From Pedobacter zeaxanthinifaciens (GTDB lineage Bacteria > Bacteroidota > Bacteroidia > Sphingobacteriales > Sphingobacteriaceae): DNA of 64,000 nt. Positions within the stretch are counted from its first letter, which is position 1, and the number at the start of each line of letters is the position of its first letter. The notes under the pieces were generated by a model. That model did not search any database and was not told where the DNA came from. It saw nothing but the letters and a program-made list of their open reading frames with translations. Below, in pieces: positions 8,590-17,594 of the stretch. The translations under genes were made by a program, and so were the position numbers. The stretch lies in contig NZ_QMHP01000010.1 of assembly GCF_003313335.1 (NCBI RefSeq), positions 64,997-128,996 of the forward strand, in the 5' to 3' direction.

Positions 8590-8870
8590 TTCAAACCTCC
8601 TTCCGCTTTTTCAGCCTCATCTTCGTAGCGTGTACAATAAGAATTATAAATAATCCCCATTATCACCGCAAAAACAATTAAACCTATGCCGTAAGCTATG
8701 GCTAAATTTAACCCGTAAAAAACAGTAGTGGATAATAATTCGTAGTTAAAAACACCGATGGCTACAAAACCTGCATAGCAGATCAAGTAAACAAAGAATA
8801 ATCGAACGCCCAATTTAGATTTCTGCTGCGTAACGATCTCTTTCTCTTCGGTTGTGCTGTTTACATGCAT
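8586..8870 (-). CDS. DUF485 small membrane partner of the symporter
   Basis: A 94-residue protein with two hydrophobic helices (about residues 23-45 and 55-78) and charged ends, ending in a segment like YNSYCTRYEDEAEK. It resembles the DUF485/YjcH family, which nearly always precedes actP-type symporter genes. The stop overlaps the symporter ATG (ATGA), so the two are translationally coupled and probably form a complex or a joint expression unit. Function of the small subunit is not known. Confidence 0.8.
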   Translation of the reverse strand: MHVNSTTEEKEIVTQQKSKLGVRLFFVYLICYAGFVAIGVFNYELLSTTVFYGLNLAIAYGIGLIVFAVIMGIIYNSYCTRYEDEAEKAEGGLK

Positions 8871-9185
8871 AACGTAAAGGTTCGAAAAGGTTGATAAAAG
8901 GTTAGGTTATTTCTATGTTGATAATCAACGTAGTGTCTGTATACAATACTAATAAAAATATACTAGCTTCTTTAATATTTTAGCTAATAAATAGTTGACT
9001 GATTAGGTTTAATAACAATTGATAATTTTTCAATGCAGGAAAAATAAATCAAACACTAACCCTAAAGCAGCAGGAAACAATAAAAAGGCTATCCCAAAAA
9101 GCGCTTCAATCACCATTCTACTTTATTTGTATAATGGTAACTGCTTTTTTGGATAGCCCTTGTATTAGCTATGAGTAGCTATAGT
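8871..9185. other. 315-bp gene-free spacer
   Basis: The left part (8871-9080) should hold the promoter of the DUF485-symporter operon; I see no clear TAnnTTTG match that I would commit to. The right part contains the iscS terminator hairpin. No open reading frame with coding character is visible. Confidence 0.5.
9085..9161 (-). terminator. Hairpin terminator downstream of iscS
   Basis: The arms AAGGCTATCCCAAAAAGC (9085-9102) and GCTTTTTTGGATAGCCCTT (9143-9161) pair with a few bulges. An inner ACCAT/ATGGT pair closes the loop. On the minus strand the structure is followed by tttttattg. It lies 25 bp after the iscS stop. Confidence 0.7.
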
Positions 9186-10334
9186 TTATGCCAGTGCATT
9201 TTGTTTCACTACCATTTTCACTTTTTCTAAGGTATAATCGATATCCTCTTTGGTAGTGTATTTACTAAACGAGAACCTTACCGCCGGACGGTTTGGATCA
9301 GCCTTAATGCCATTAAGTACATGAGAACCAATGTTTGAACCCGAAGAGCAAGCACTTCCACCGGAAGCACAAACGCCATTGATATCTAGGTTAAACAATA
9401 ACATATCAGCCATATCCATCTCCGGAAACGATACATTAAGTACGGTATACAAACTTTTATCCGCATCAGTTTCGCCATTGAAAGAAATACCCGGAATTTC
9501 AGCAATCAGCTGCTCTTTCATATAATCTTTCAAGTCTTGAACATGTTTTTGGTGTTCTTCCATTTCGGCGTAGGCAATTTCCAAGGCCTTTGCCAAACCT
9601 ACAATACCGTAAACATTTTCAGTACCACCACGCATATTTCTTTCCTGAGCACCACCATAAATCATCGGTGGAATTTTAATGCTATTGTTCACATACAAAA
9701 AACCCACGCCTTTTGGACCGTGTAATTTGTGTGCAGCGCATACCATAAAATGTGCCTTTAACTGACGAACATCATGCGTATAATGGCCCATGGTTTGCAC
9801 CGTATCTGCATGGTAAATGGCATTGTATTTCTCACACAAATCGCCAACTTTTTGCATATCAGTTAGTGTGCCTAACTCGTTATTGGCATGCATTAAAGAA
9901 ACAAAACTACGATCGTTGTTTGCTAAAAGTTCTTCCAAATGTGCATAGTCTACATTACCTTTTTCATCGATATTTACAAAGCTTAGCTTATCAATAACGC
10001 CATCTTTAAGCAACATATTTAAGGTATGTTCTACCGCATGATGCTCAATTTTAGAAGTAATGGCATGTTTAATGCCGTAAGCGGCAATACCACAACGTAT
10101 TGCTGTATTATCCGCTTCGGTGCCACCAGAAGTAAAGAAAATTTCTGAAGGTGAAGCATTAAGCAAAGTTGCGACAGTTTTGCGTGCTTTTTCTACCAAA
10201 GTTCTTACCTCTCTGCCCAAGGCATGTATAGCCGAAGGGTTACCGTAGTAATTTTGCATTACGTTGGTCATTTCTGCAACTACCGTGGGATCCAGCGGTG
10301 TAGTAGCAGCATTGTCCAAATAAACTCGTTTCAT
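9186..10334 (-). CDS. iscS: Cysteine desulfurase (IscS/NifS family)
   Basis: A 382-residue PLP enzyme that takes sulfur from cysteine for Fe-S clusters and tRNA thiolation. It starts with the conserved YLDNAATTPLDP. The PLP-binding lysine is in CAAHKLHGPKGVGF, and the catalytic cysteine, near residue 329, lies in GGSACSSGSNIGSHVL on the mobile loop. Length is close to IscS. The Fe-S partners fdx, iscX and hscA are elsewhere in the window, so this organism's ISC genes are not in one operon. The gene sits downstream of glmM on the same strand but the repeat-rich spacer suggests separate expression. Confidence 0.93.
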   Translation of the reverse strand: MKRVYLDNAATTPLDPTVVAEMTNVMQNYYGNPSAIHALGREVRTLVEKARKTVATLLNASPSEIFFTSGGTEADNTAIRCGIAAYGIKHAITSKIEHHAVEHTLNMLLKDGVIDKLSFVNIDEKGNVDYAHLEELLANNDRSFVSLMHANNELGTLTDMQKVGDLCEKYNAIYHADTVQTMGHYTHDVRQLKAHFMVCAAHKLHGPKGVGFLYVNNSIKIPPMIYGGAQERNMRGGTENVYGIVGLAKALEIAYAEMEEHQKHVQDLKDYMKEQLIAEIPGISFNGETDADKSLYTVLNVSFPEMDMADMLLFNLDINGVCASGGSACSSGSNIGSHVLNGIKADPNRPAVRFSFSKYTTKEDIDYTLEKVKMVVKQNALA

Positions 10335-10369
10335 TTTTATAGTGTGTTAGTTAGTCACTTTTTAGTGGT

Positions 10370-10470
10370 CAGGAGTCAGGTATCAGGGGTCAGGTATTAG
10401 GTATTAGTTGTTAGTAAAGTTTATAGCCATAACCCCTAGTTACTAGTTCCTAATACCTAATCCCTAGCTC
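10370..10470. repeat. Degenerate tandem words forming an inverted repeat
   Basis: The 3' spacer between glmM and iscS is built of near-repeats of caggtatcag/ggtattag followed by their complements. ATTAGGTATTAG (10396-10407) and CTAATACCTAAT (10450-10461) are a perfect 12-bp inverted pair. The structure could act as a weak glmM terminator or simply be a decayed repeat. Confidence 0.6.
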
Positions 10471-11859
10471 CTAATTTATCTGCAATATCTCCTTGATATC
10501 TGTAATAATCTTATTTGCAAGATTTTCTGCAATGGTTTCACTTTCTGCCTCACTGTAAATACGAATGATAGGCTCAGTATTTGACCTACGCAAATGTACC
10601 CATTCTTTCTCGAACTCAATTTTCAGTCCATCGATAGTGCTATGTGGCTGGTGCTGATATTTTTCTTCCACCTTCGCTAACAAGGCATCGATATCCATAT
10701 CAGGGGTTAACGTAATTTTATTTTTTGAAATGTGGTAAGCAGGATAGCTAGCTCTCAAAACTGATATCGGCTTACCGAACTTCGCTAAGTGCGATAAAAA
10801 CAAAGCAATGCCTACTAATGCATCTCTTCCATAATGTGACTCAGGATAGATGATCCCCCCATTACCTTCACCTCCAATAATGGCATTGGTAGCTTTCATT
10901 TGATTAACCACGTTAACCTCTCCCACTGCCGCAGCATTGTACCGCATTCCTGCCTTTTCAGTAACATCTCTAAGTGCCCTGGTAGATGACAAGTTAGAAA
11001 CCGTATTTCCTGGTGTATTTTTCAAAACGTAGTCGGCAACAGCTACCAAAGTATACTCTTCACCAAACATGCTACCATCTTCATTTACGAAGCAAAGCCT
11101 ATCCACATCCGGATCAACCACAATACCTAAATGCGCACCTTTTTGCTGCACCACCTTTGCAATTTCTGTTAAGTTCTCTGGCAACGGTTCCGGATTGTGT
11201 GGGAACTGCCCGTTAGGCTCGCAGTACAATTCGTAGATGGTTTCTACGCCTAAAGCTTTCAAAAGCGGCGGCAAGAAAATTCCCCCGGTAGAGTTAACAC
11301 AGTCGATAGCCACTTTAAAGTTTGCCTTTTTAATAGCTTCCACATCAACTAATGGCAAAGCTAAAATAGCATCAATATGTTTTTGTATGTAAGTATCGTC
11401 TTTTTTAACCTGTCCAAGTTCATCTACTTCAGCAAAACTGAAATCAGAATTTTCGGCTATTTCAAGTACCTCTTTACCATCATTATCGCTAATAAATTCG
11501 CCTTTGGCATTCAAAAGCTTCAATGCATTCCATTGCTTAGGATTATGGCTGGCAGTTAAAATAATGCCTCCTGCGGCTTTTTCCATTGGAACTGCAATTT
11601 CTACAGTTGGCGTTGTTGACAAACCTAGATCTATAACTTCAATTCCTAAACCTTGCAATGTACCAACAACCAAGTTATTCACCATTTCTCCCGAAATACG
11701 GGCATCGCGGCCAATTACAATTCTTTTATTATCTGCTTTGCTAATTACCCATGAACCGAAAGCCGCCGTAAATTTAACTACGTCAATTGGGGTTAATCCA
11801 TCGCCAGCCTTGCCGCCAATGGTTCCCCTGATACCAGAAATAGATTTGATTAAAGTCAA
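10471..11859 (-). CDS. glmM: Phosphoglucosamine mutase
   Basis: A 462-residue alpha-D-phosphohexomutase. The phosphoserine active-site loop TASHNPKQWNALK has its Ser near residue 104. The metal loop DPDVDRL is near residue 250, the sugar-binding loop GEGNGGIIYP is present, and the C-terminal phosphate-binding segment RRSNTEPIIRIY is intact. The family converts glucosamine-6-P to glucosamine-1-P for peptidoglycan and LPS; a phosphomannomutase/phosphoglucomutase activity cannot be excluded from sequence. A TAnnTTTG element lies 18 nt upstream of the ATG. Confidence 0.88.
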   Translation of the reverse strand: MTLIKSISGIRGTIGGKAGDGLTPIDVVKFTAAFGSWVISKADNKRIVIGRDARISGEMVNNLVVGTLQGLGIEVIDLGLSTTPTVEIAVPMEKAAGGIILTASHNPKQWNALKLLNAKGEFISDNDGKEVLEIAENSDFSFAEVDELGQVKKDDTYIQKHIDAILALPLVDVEAIKKANFKVAIDCVNSTGGIFLPPLLKALGVETIYELYCEPNGQFPHNPEPLPENLTEIAKVVQQKGAHLGIVVDPDVDRLCFVNEDGSMFGEEYTLVAVADYVLKNTPGNTVSNLSSTRALRDVTEKAGMRYNAAAVGEVNVVNQMKATNAIIGGEGNGGIIYPESHYGRDALVGIALFLSHLAKFGKPISVLRASYPAYHISKNKITLTPDMDIDALLAKVEEKYQHQPHSTIDGLKIEFEKEWVHLRRSNTEPIIRIYSEAESETIAENLANKIITDIKEILQIN

Positions 11860-11876
11860 TTTGATTTTTTTTTTGC

Positions 11877-11884
11877 CAAAATTA
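11877..11884 (-). promoter_or_regulatory. -7 element of glmM
   Basis: Minus-strand TAATTTTG matches the Bacteroidota TAnnTTTG -7 consensus, 17-18 nt before the glmM ATG. The leader between them is very T-rich. Confidence 0.55.
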
Positions 11885-12060
11885 AGAAAAATAAACGCTT
11901 TAAATTGTTGTAATTATGTACGATTTTAATTTTTAAAAACTATTTAAACTAGCGGTTAGGTAGTTGATAATTAGGATAAAACATTTTTAAAATCAACTCA
12001 AACGTTTGTTTTAAAATGTTAAGCTTTGAAGTTTTATATGCAACATTATTGCATAAACCC

Positions 12061-12068
12061 TATATTTG
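12061..12068 (+). promoter_or_regulatory. -7 element of the methyltransferase-PAP2-ZIP operon
   Basis: TATATTTG matches TAnnTTTG exactly, 21 nt before the methyltransferase ATG at 12090. It would drive the three tightly packed downstream genes. Confidence 0.55.
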
Positions 12069-12089
12069 TTCAACCAAAATCAAGTAAAA

Positions 12090-12821
12090 ATGCAGCGCAA
12101 ATGGTTTCAATACTGGTTTAATTCTCCTTATTACCACATCCTTTACGGCAACCGCAATGATGAAGAAGCGGAATTATTAATTGACAACCTGCTGGCGCAC
12201 TTGAAACCAAAAAGCGACAGTAAAATTATTGATATTGCTTGCGGAAGGGGCCGTCATTCGATCTACCTCAATAAAAAAGGCTATGACGTAACAGGCATCG
12301 ATCTTTCAGAACAAAATATCAAATACGCCCAGCAGTTTGAACAAAAAAATCTGCATTTTTATGTGCATGATATGCGTAAGCTAGCTTACATCAATTATTT
12401 TGATATTGCGCTGAACCTTTTTACCAGCTTTGGTTATTTCGAAACAGAAAAAGACCATGTAAATGCATTAAAAGCATTCAGAAAAGGATTAAAAGCTGAT
12501 GGCACTTTTGTAATTGATTATTTCAACACGCAGAAAATCATCAAAAACTTAACCCATCAGGAAATTAAAACCATTGATGGTATTGAGTTTCATCTTTCTA
12601 AATTTGTTTCGGAAGGAAAAATTATCAAGCACATTAATTTTGAGCACCGCATGAAAGATTATGCTTTTGAGGAGCGGGTTCAAGCATTTTTATTGGCTGA
12701 TTTTGAAAGTATGCTCGAAAAAAGCGGACTGCAAATCATCGAAAAATTTGGCAATTACCATTTGGATGCTTTTGACGAACTAAAATCAGATCGTTTAATC
12801 TTGGTTTGCAAAAAAGCATGA
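12090..12821 (+). CDS. Class I SAM-dependent methyltransferase
   Basis: A 243-residue methyltransferase. Motif I (IIDIACGRGRHSIYL) binds S-adenosylmethionine, followed by the acidic residue in GIDLSEQNIKYA. IALNLFTSFGYF corresponds to motif IV. The substrate is not apparent; proteins of this type are often annotated as small-molecule methylases. ATG at 12090 was chosen because the longer open frame from 12066 would run through the promoter element. The stop overlaps the start of the next gene (ATGA). Confidence 0.8.
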   Translation: MQRKWFQYWFNSPYYHILYGNRNDEEAELLIDNLLAHLKPKSDSKIIDIACGRGRHSIYLNKKGYDVTGIDLSEQNIKYAQQFEQKNLHFYVHDMRKLAYINYFDIALNLFTSFGYFETEKDHVNALKAFRKGLKADGTFVIDYFNTQKIIKNLTHQEIKTIDGIEFHLSKFVSEGKIIKHINFEHRMKDYAFEERVQAFLLADFESMLEKSGLQIIEKFGNYHLDAFDELKSDRLILVCKKA

Positions 12822-13381
12822 TGCACGACCTTTTACAATTTGATACTGAGCTGTTTTTGAAAATCCACCGAGGATTAAGCAACGGCTTTTTCGACTGGAT
12901 CATGCCTTTGTTGCGCAATCGCTTTTTTTGGTCGCCACTTTATTTGTTTATAGTGATTTTTTGTATTAAGCAGTACAAAAAGGCTGGCTTATATATTATA
13001 GGTGGTGTTTTAGTCACTTTTGCCATGGGCGATATTATTGCATCTCGCATCATCAAACCCAATGTGGCTAGAGTGAGGCCTTGTAACGAAGTAAGGCTTG
13101 CTGATCAAATTATCCATAGGGTACCTTGCGGCAGTGGAAAAAGTTTTCCTTCGGCACACGCAACCAATCATTTCGGTATTGCAGTATTTTTAATTGGCGT
13201 TTTCTACAGGAAGTGGAAGGCAATTCTGCCCATTGGCATTTTATGGGCTGCCGTAATAAGCTTTGCCCAAGTTTACGTAGGCGTACATTACCCAATTGAT
13301 GTTTTTTGCGGAATGCTTTTAGGTATTACCATAGGCTTACTTACTACGTTTATCTATTATAAAGTAAAACCCATTAGTTAA
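12818..13381 (+). CDS. PAP2-superfamily membrane phosphatase
   Basis: A 187-residue integral membrane phosphatase. All three PAP2 signatures are present: KPNVARVRP (KxxxxxxRP), PSAHATNHF (PSGH-like), and the SFAQVYVGVHYPIDV segment (SRxxxxxHxxxD-like with Arg replaced in the first position). Five to six helices are predicted. Such enzymes dephosphorylate undecaprenyl pyrophosphate, phosphatidic acid or related lipids. Start is in the ATGATG that overlaps the methyltransferase stop. The next gene also overlaps it by 1 bp, indicating a three-gene operon. Confidence 0.85.
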   Translation: MMHDLLQFDTELFLKIHRGLSNGFFDWIMPLLRNRFFWSPLYLFIVIFCIKQYKKAGLYIIGGVLVTFAMGDIIASRIIKPNVARVRPCNEVRLADQIIHRVPCGSGKSFPSAHATNHFGIAVFLIGVFYRKWKAILPIGILWAAVISFAQVYVGVHYPIDVFCGMLLGITIGLLTTFIYYKVKPIS

Positions 13382-14103
13382 TGGAAATTTGGAAGTTTTT
13401 GATTTTGTTTTTCTCTGCCTTTTTGGGCGGCCTTAGTATTTTTTTGGTAAAGAACGACAAATCACAATTGCTTAAGTTGATCTTATCATTTAGCGGATCT
13501 TATCTTTTTGCAATTACAGTGCTACATTTAATACCCGATGCTTACCATGGATCTGATAGTCATGAAATTGGCATTTACATCCTTATAGGTTTTTTGTTGC
13601 AGGTATTTTTGGAACAATTTTCCGAAGGGATTGAACACGGCCACATTCACAAACATCACCATAGTTCGGCCTTCCCTTATGGAATTATGATCAGCCTATG
13701 CTTACATGCTTTTTTAGAAGGGATGCCATTAGCCAAAGATCAACATAACGAACTTATTTTTGGAATCTCGTTACACCACATTCCAGCGGCATTTGCGTTA
13801 GCAAGTATTTTACTTCAAAATCAAATCAAAAAAGCTTCATTGCTAATTTTACTGGGTGTATTTGCCATTATGGCTCCATTAGGCTATTGGATTAGCTTGG
13901 GTTTAAGCAATGGTTCTTTGGGGGGCATTGAAGCCTACTTTAATAAAATCATGGGTATCGTAATCGGGATATTCCTACATATCTCCACTACGATATTATT
14001 TGAATCAAGTGCTGACCATAAAATCAATAAGCGTAAAATGTTTGCCGTCCTACTGGGTATTGCCATTGCACTAATTGGATTTTATGCCGGACATAGCCAT
14101 TAA
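13381..14103 (+). CDS. ZIP-family divalent metal transporter
   Basis: A 240-residue inner-membrane protein with about eight helices. It has the ZIP hallmarks: a cytoplasmic His-rich loop (EHGHIHKHHH, about residues 83-92) and two metal-coordinating helices with LHAFLEGMPLA and LHHIPAAFALAS. The family imports zinc, iron or manganese; the specific metal cannot be read here. The ATG overlaps the stop of the PAP2 gene by one base. Confidence 0.88.
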   Translation: MEIWKFLILFFSAFLGGLSIFLVKNDKSQLLKLILSFSGSYLFAITVLHLIPDAYHGSDSHEIGIYILIGFLLQVFLEQFSEGIEHGHIHKHHHSSAFPYGIMISLCLHAFLEGMPLAKDQHNELIFGISLHHIPAAFALASILLQNQIKKASLLILLGVFAIMAPLGYWISLGLSNGSLGGIEAYFNKIMGIVIGIFLHISTTILFESSADHKINKRKMFAVLLGIAIALIGFYAGHSH

Positions 14104-14213
14104 ATTTACAATTGATTTAGGGACAGTAGTATTCTGATCAAATTCTCAATCGTCGCACATACATAGGGGCTAAAACTGGAGGATAATTAACCTATTTCAA
14201 CATTCATGTCAAA

Positions 14214-14245
14214 ATCGTAAATCGTAAATCGCAATTCGTAAATCA
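14214..14245 (+). repeat. Short tandem words (atcgtaaatc) upstream of ccmB
   Basis: The stretch reads four imperfect copies of tcgtaaa(tcg). The same words occur inverted at about 21638-21660 and 34171-34197, each directly next to a gene start. It lies just before the ccmB -7 element. Confidence 0.6.
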
Positions 14246-14248
14246 TTG

Positions 14249-14256
14249 TATCTTTG
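14249..14256 (+). promoter_or_regulatory. -7 element of ccmB
   Basis: TATCTTTG matches TAnnTTTG and ends only 5 nt before the ccmB ATG, so the mRNA would be leaderless or nearly so. Confidence 0.55.
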
Positions 14257-14261
14257 CCTTA

Positions 14262-14924
14262 ATGCAACTGGCTCAACAAGTAAAACATTTAATTAAAAAG
14301 GAAGTCGTTTTAGAATGGCGGTCGAAATATGCGCTCAATGGTGTTTTACTTTACGTGGTATCTACGGTTTTTGTGTGCTACATGTCGTTTTTAAGCATTG
14401 AAAAGCTCACTTGGAATGCCTTGTTTTGGATCATCATGTTATTTGCTTCCATTAATGCTATTGCTAAAAGTTTCCTTCAGGAAAGCAAAGGCCGACAGCT
14501 TTACATTTATACTTTAGTTAGTCCCACGGCACTTATCTTAGCAAAAACCATTTATAACAGTTTGTTAATGATTATCCTAACCGTAATTGCGCTGTTGTTT
14601 TACACGTTGGTTTTTGATTTCCCAAAAGATACAGACATTTTAATGTATTTCGTTGCTGCCATATTAGGAAGCTTAAGTTTCTCTACCATTTTCACCATGG
14701 TATCAGCCATTGCTTCTAAAACTGGTAACGGGGGCATGTTAATGGCCATTTTGAGCTTTCCCATCATCATCCCTGTGCTTATCGTACTGATCAAATTTGC
14801 AAAAAATGCGGTTGATGGACTAGATAGAGCAGTTAGTTTAGATGAAATTGGATTGCTAGGAGTGATAAATGTATTAGTGATGACAGTAGCTTTATTGTTA
14901 TTTCCTTACCTTTGGCGAGATTAA
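14262..14924 (+). CDS. ccmB: Heme exporter permease CcmB
   Basis: A 220-residue protein with six predicted helices, the length and layout of CcmB. It begins with a cytoplasmic amphipathic segment (LIKKEVVLEWRSKYALNG), typical of the family. In System I cytochrome c maturation CcmB works with the ATPase CcmA and with CcmC and CcmD to release heme-loaded CcmE. No ccmA is present in this window, so the ATPase must be encoded elsewhere or be absent. ccmC follows after an 84-bp repeat-like spacer. Confidence 0.9.
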   Translation: MQLAQQVKHLIKKEVVLEWRSKYALNGVLLYVVSTVFVCYMSFLSIEKLTWNALFWIIMLFASINAIAKSFLQESKGRQLYIYTLVSPTALILAKTIYNSLLMIILTVIALLFYTLVFDFPKDTDILMYFVAAILGSLSFSTIFTMVSAIASKTGNGGMLMAILSFPIIIPVLIVLIKFAKNAVDGLDRAVSLDEIGLLGVINVLVMTVALLLFPYLWRD

Positions 14925-15008
14925 TAATGTGATGGTTTAGTAATTTGATGATATGATAATTACATCGTTGTCTAACTACTAAAATCTAAATACTAAATAC
15001 CAAACTAT

Positions 15009-15665
15009 ATGTACAAAACCTGGTGGAAAATTTTGGCCGCAGCACTGGTAGTTTACACTGCAATTGCTGGACTTTTATTGGAGGTGCCTCGACTGGCAAT
15101 TCTTAATGAAACGATAAGAAATTTATATTTCCACGTTCCCATGTGGTTTGCAATGGTGGTATTATTTACCATTTCTGTTTGGTATAGTGTAAAATCCCTT
15201 GGTACGCAAAAAGAAGAATACGACATCAAAGCAGTTGAAAGTGCAAATGCAGGAATCATATTTGGTGTGTTGGGTATTGTAACAGGCGCTGTTTGGGCAA
15301 AATTTACCTGGGGGCAGTTTTGGAGTTTTGATCCTAAGCAAAATTTCGCAGCAATATCACTCCTATTATACTTTGCTTATTTTATTTTACGCAATGCGAT
15401 AGACGAAGAGCAAAAGCGAGCTAAAATTGCAGCCATTTATAACATATTTGCATTCCCTATGATGGTAGTACTACTTTTTGTGCTTCCACGTTTGCAAGAT
15501 TCACTACACCCTGGCAACGGCGGCAACCCTGGCTTCAATAGCTATGATTTAGATAGCAGAATGCGAATGGTATTTTATCCTGCTTGCTTGGGATGGATCA
15601 TCATTGGCTACTGGATTTATACGCTTCGCCTCAGAATAAAAACAATCGAAAACTCACAACTTTAA
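15009..15665 (+). CDS. ccmC: Heme-handling protein CcmC (CcsA/WWD family)
   Basis: A 218-residue, six-helix membrane protein. It has the tryptophan-rich heme-binding WWD-type segment WGQFWSFDPKQN and conserved periplasmic histidines (for example in LYFHVPMWFAM and DSLHPGN). CcmC delivers heme to CcmE on the outer face of the inner membrane. Its stop overlaps the start of the small downstream CcmD-like gene. Identification is confident. Confidence 0.92.
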   Translation: MYKTWWKILAAALVVYTAIAGLLLEVPRLAILNETIRNLYFHVPMWFAMVVLFTISVWYSVKSLGTQKEEYDIKAVESANAGIIFGVLGIVTGAVWAKFTWGQFWSFDPKQNFAAISLLLYFAYFILRNAIDEEQKRAKIAAIYNIFAFPMMVVLLFVLPRLQDSLHPGNGGNPGFNSYDLDSRMRMVFYPACLGWIIIGYWIYTLRLRIKTIENSQL

Positions 15666-15889
15666 TGATAATGAAGAAGTTATTAAGTATACTATTATTG
15701 TTGTTCACAAGCCTTACTTTGTTTGCGCAAAACAACGATATTGAGATGGCAGACCAACTGCGAAACAACGGTAAAATTTACATTGTAGTGATTTGTATCG
15801 TTATAATTTTAGCGGGTTTGCTTTTTTATCTTTTCAGCCTCGACAAACGTTTGAAATTGTTAGAAAAAAAATCTGACCGTAAAAACTAA
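15665..15889 (+). CDS. ccmD: CcmD-like small membrane protein
   Basis: A 74-residue protein (or 72 from ATG 15671). The N-terminal hydrophobic stretch ending in LTLFAQ looks like a signal peptide. A single helix (IYIVVICIVIILAGLLFYLF) follows, then a basic coiled tail (LDKRLKLLEKKSDRK). This layout, and the overlap with the ccmC stop, fit the CcmD family of Bacteroidota. CcmD in other bacteria is needed to release holo-CcmE from CcmABC. The signal-peptide-like start is longer than in Proteobacteria. Confidence 0.75.
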   Translation: MIMKKLLSILLLLFTSLTLFAQNNDIEMADQLRNNGKIYIVVICIVIILAGLLFYLFSLDKRLKLLEKKSDRKN

Positions 15890-16027
15890 TTTTAAACGCC
15901 CTAGAAACATTTTTTTGAACCAAAACGTTATAGTGTTTACCGTACACTAAGCAAAATATACTTGCAAGAGTGGTTTATTTTACTGCAATTTTGCACCCGT
16001 AAAAGCATAAAACCAAAATCCAAAAAA

Positions 16028-17449
16028 ATGGCTAGTACAGCAAATGAAACAAGTTTTTTCAGCGATGTTTGTAAAAACTTTGATGACGCCGCCAGATTCA
16101 CAAACCACCCAGAAGGTTTACTGGCACAAATTAAAGCATGTAACAGTGTTTATCGTTTCCAATTCCCTATACGCAGAGGAAACGGCTTTGAAGTAATTGA
16201 CGCATGGCGTGTTGAGCACTCGCACCACATGAGCCCTACCAAAGGGGGTATCCGTTACAGTGAGATGGTAAATGAGGATGAAGTAATGGCTCTTGCTGCC
16301 CTAATGACCTATAAATGTGCTATCGTTAACGTACCGTTTGGCGGTGCTAAAGGCGGTATCTGTATCAATCCTAAAAATTATACAGTTGCAGAATTAGAAA
16401 CCATCACTCGTCGTTACACTACCGAATTAATTAAAAAGAACTTTATTGGCCCAGGTATCGATGTTCCCGCTCCAGATTACGGATCGGGCGAACGCGAAAT
16501 GAGCTGGATTGCCGATACTTACATGACCATGAATCCGGGCTCTTTAGATGCTTTGGGTTGCGTTACCGGAAAACCGATCGCTTTGCATGGTATCCGTGGC
16601 CGTAGAGAAGCTACTGGTCGTGGTGTAGCTTATGCCGTACGTGAGTGTGTAAGCCACGCTGATGACATGAAAAAATTAGGCCTAACTGCAGGCTTAGATG
16701 GCAAACGAGTAATTGTACAAGGCTTAGGTAACGTAGGTTATCACTCTGCAAAATTCATTGCTGAGTTTGGTGGTACCATTGTAGGTATTTGCGAGTATGA
16801 AGGTGCTATCTACAACGCTAACGGTTTAAATGTGGATGAGGTATTTGCTCACCGCAAAAACACTGGTTCACTATTAGGTTTCCCTGGTGCTACCGATTTC
16901 AAAAATTCAAAAGAAGGATTGGAGCAAGAGTGTGATATCTTAGTTCCAGCTGCTTTAGAAAACCAAATTACTGGCGAAAACATCCGCAACATCAAAGCTA
17001 AAATTATTGCTGAAGGTGCTAACGGACCTGTAACGCCTGAGGCTGAAGAAATCTATACTGAAATGGGCGGTATGATCATTCCAGATATGTACTGCAACGC
17101 CGGTGGTGTAACGGTATCCTATTTTGAGTGGTTGAAAAACCTCTCTCACGTAGCTTTTGGCCGTATGGAAAATCGCTATGCAGAAAACTCAAATGCTAAC
17201 TTGATCAATACTTTAGAGAGCTTAACAGGAAAAACAATCCCTGCAGAGCACCGCTTAATGATTGTTAAAGGAGCTTCTGAGCTAGAGTTAGTAAATTCTG
17301 GATTAGAAGACACGATGATCCATTCTTACAGAGAAATTAGAGAAACTTGGTTGAACAAACCAGAAACTAAAACTTTGAGAACGGCTGCTTTTGTAAATTC
17401 TATAGATAAAATTGCAGTTTCTTATATGAATTTAGGCGTTTGGCCATAA
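16028..17449 (+). CDS. gdhA: Glutamate dehydrogenase (Glu/Leu/Phe/Val family)
   Basis: A 473-residue enzyme that interconverts glutamate and 2-oxoglutarate plus ammonia. The substrate-binding and catalytic lysines are both in place (Lys96 in MTYKCAIV and Lys108 in PFGGAKGG). The Rossmann motif is [14 protein letters not shown]. Compared with the leucine-dehydrogenase-like protein at 38367, its active site is complete. ATG at 16028 was chosen over the open frame from 15962. It has its own terminator at 17471-17503, although it sits between ccmBCD and ccmEF. The cofactor, NAD or NADP, cannot be assigned reliably. Confidence 0.9.
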   Translation: MASTANETSFFSDVCKNFDDAARFTNHPEGLLAQIKACNSVYRFQFPIRRGNGFEVIDAWRVEHSHHMSPTKGGIRYSEMVNEDEVMALAALMTYKCAIVNVPFGGAKGGICINPKNYTVAELETITRRYTTELIKKNFIGPGIDVPAPDYGSGEREMSWIADTYMTMNPGSLDALGCVTGKPIALHGIRGRREATGRGVAYAVRECVSHADDMKKLGLTAGLDGKRVIVQGLGNVGYHSAKFIAEFGGTIVGICEYEGAIYNANGLNVDEVFAHRKNTGSLLGFPGATDFKNSKEGLEQECDILVPAALENQITGENIRNIKAKIIAEGANGPVTPEAEEIYTEMGGMIIPDMYCNAGGVTVSYFEWLKNLSHVAFGRMENRYAENSNANLINTLESLTGKTIPAEHRLMIVKGASELELVNSGLEDTMIHSYREIRETWLNKPETKTLRTAAFVNSIDKIAVSYMNLGVWP

Positions 17450-17470
17450 CATTCATCTTAAAACATTGCA

Positions 17471-17503
17471 AAAGCCCCGTAATTATTATTTACGGGGCTT
17501 TTT
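17471..17503 (+). terminator. Intrinsic terminator after glutamate dehydrogenase
   Basis: AAAGCCCCGTAA and TTTACGGGGCTTT pair across a 7-nt loop and are followed by ttt. A GC-rich strong hairpin 21 bp after the stop. Confidence 0.9.
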
Positions 17504-17561
17504 GTTTATCAACTAATTGTAAAGATGCACAATATGCAATCCGCTAGCAGCTTAGTTTTTC

Positions 17562-17569
17562 TATCTTTG
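17562..17569 (+). promoter_or_regulatory. -7 element of ccmE-ccmF
   Basis: TATCTTTG matches TAnnTTTG, 25 nt before the ccmE ATG. It supports separate transcription of ccmEF from the upstream ccmBCD and gdh. Confidence 0.55.
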
Positions 17570-17594
17570 TTAGCTGTATTTTAAATCAATCCAG

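Noticed and set aside
10370..10470. Coding gene in the iscS-glmM spacer
   Set aside because: Repetitive words with many stops; no start or family match.
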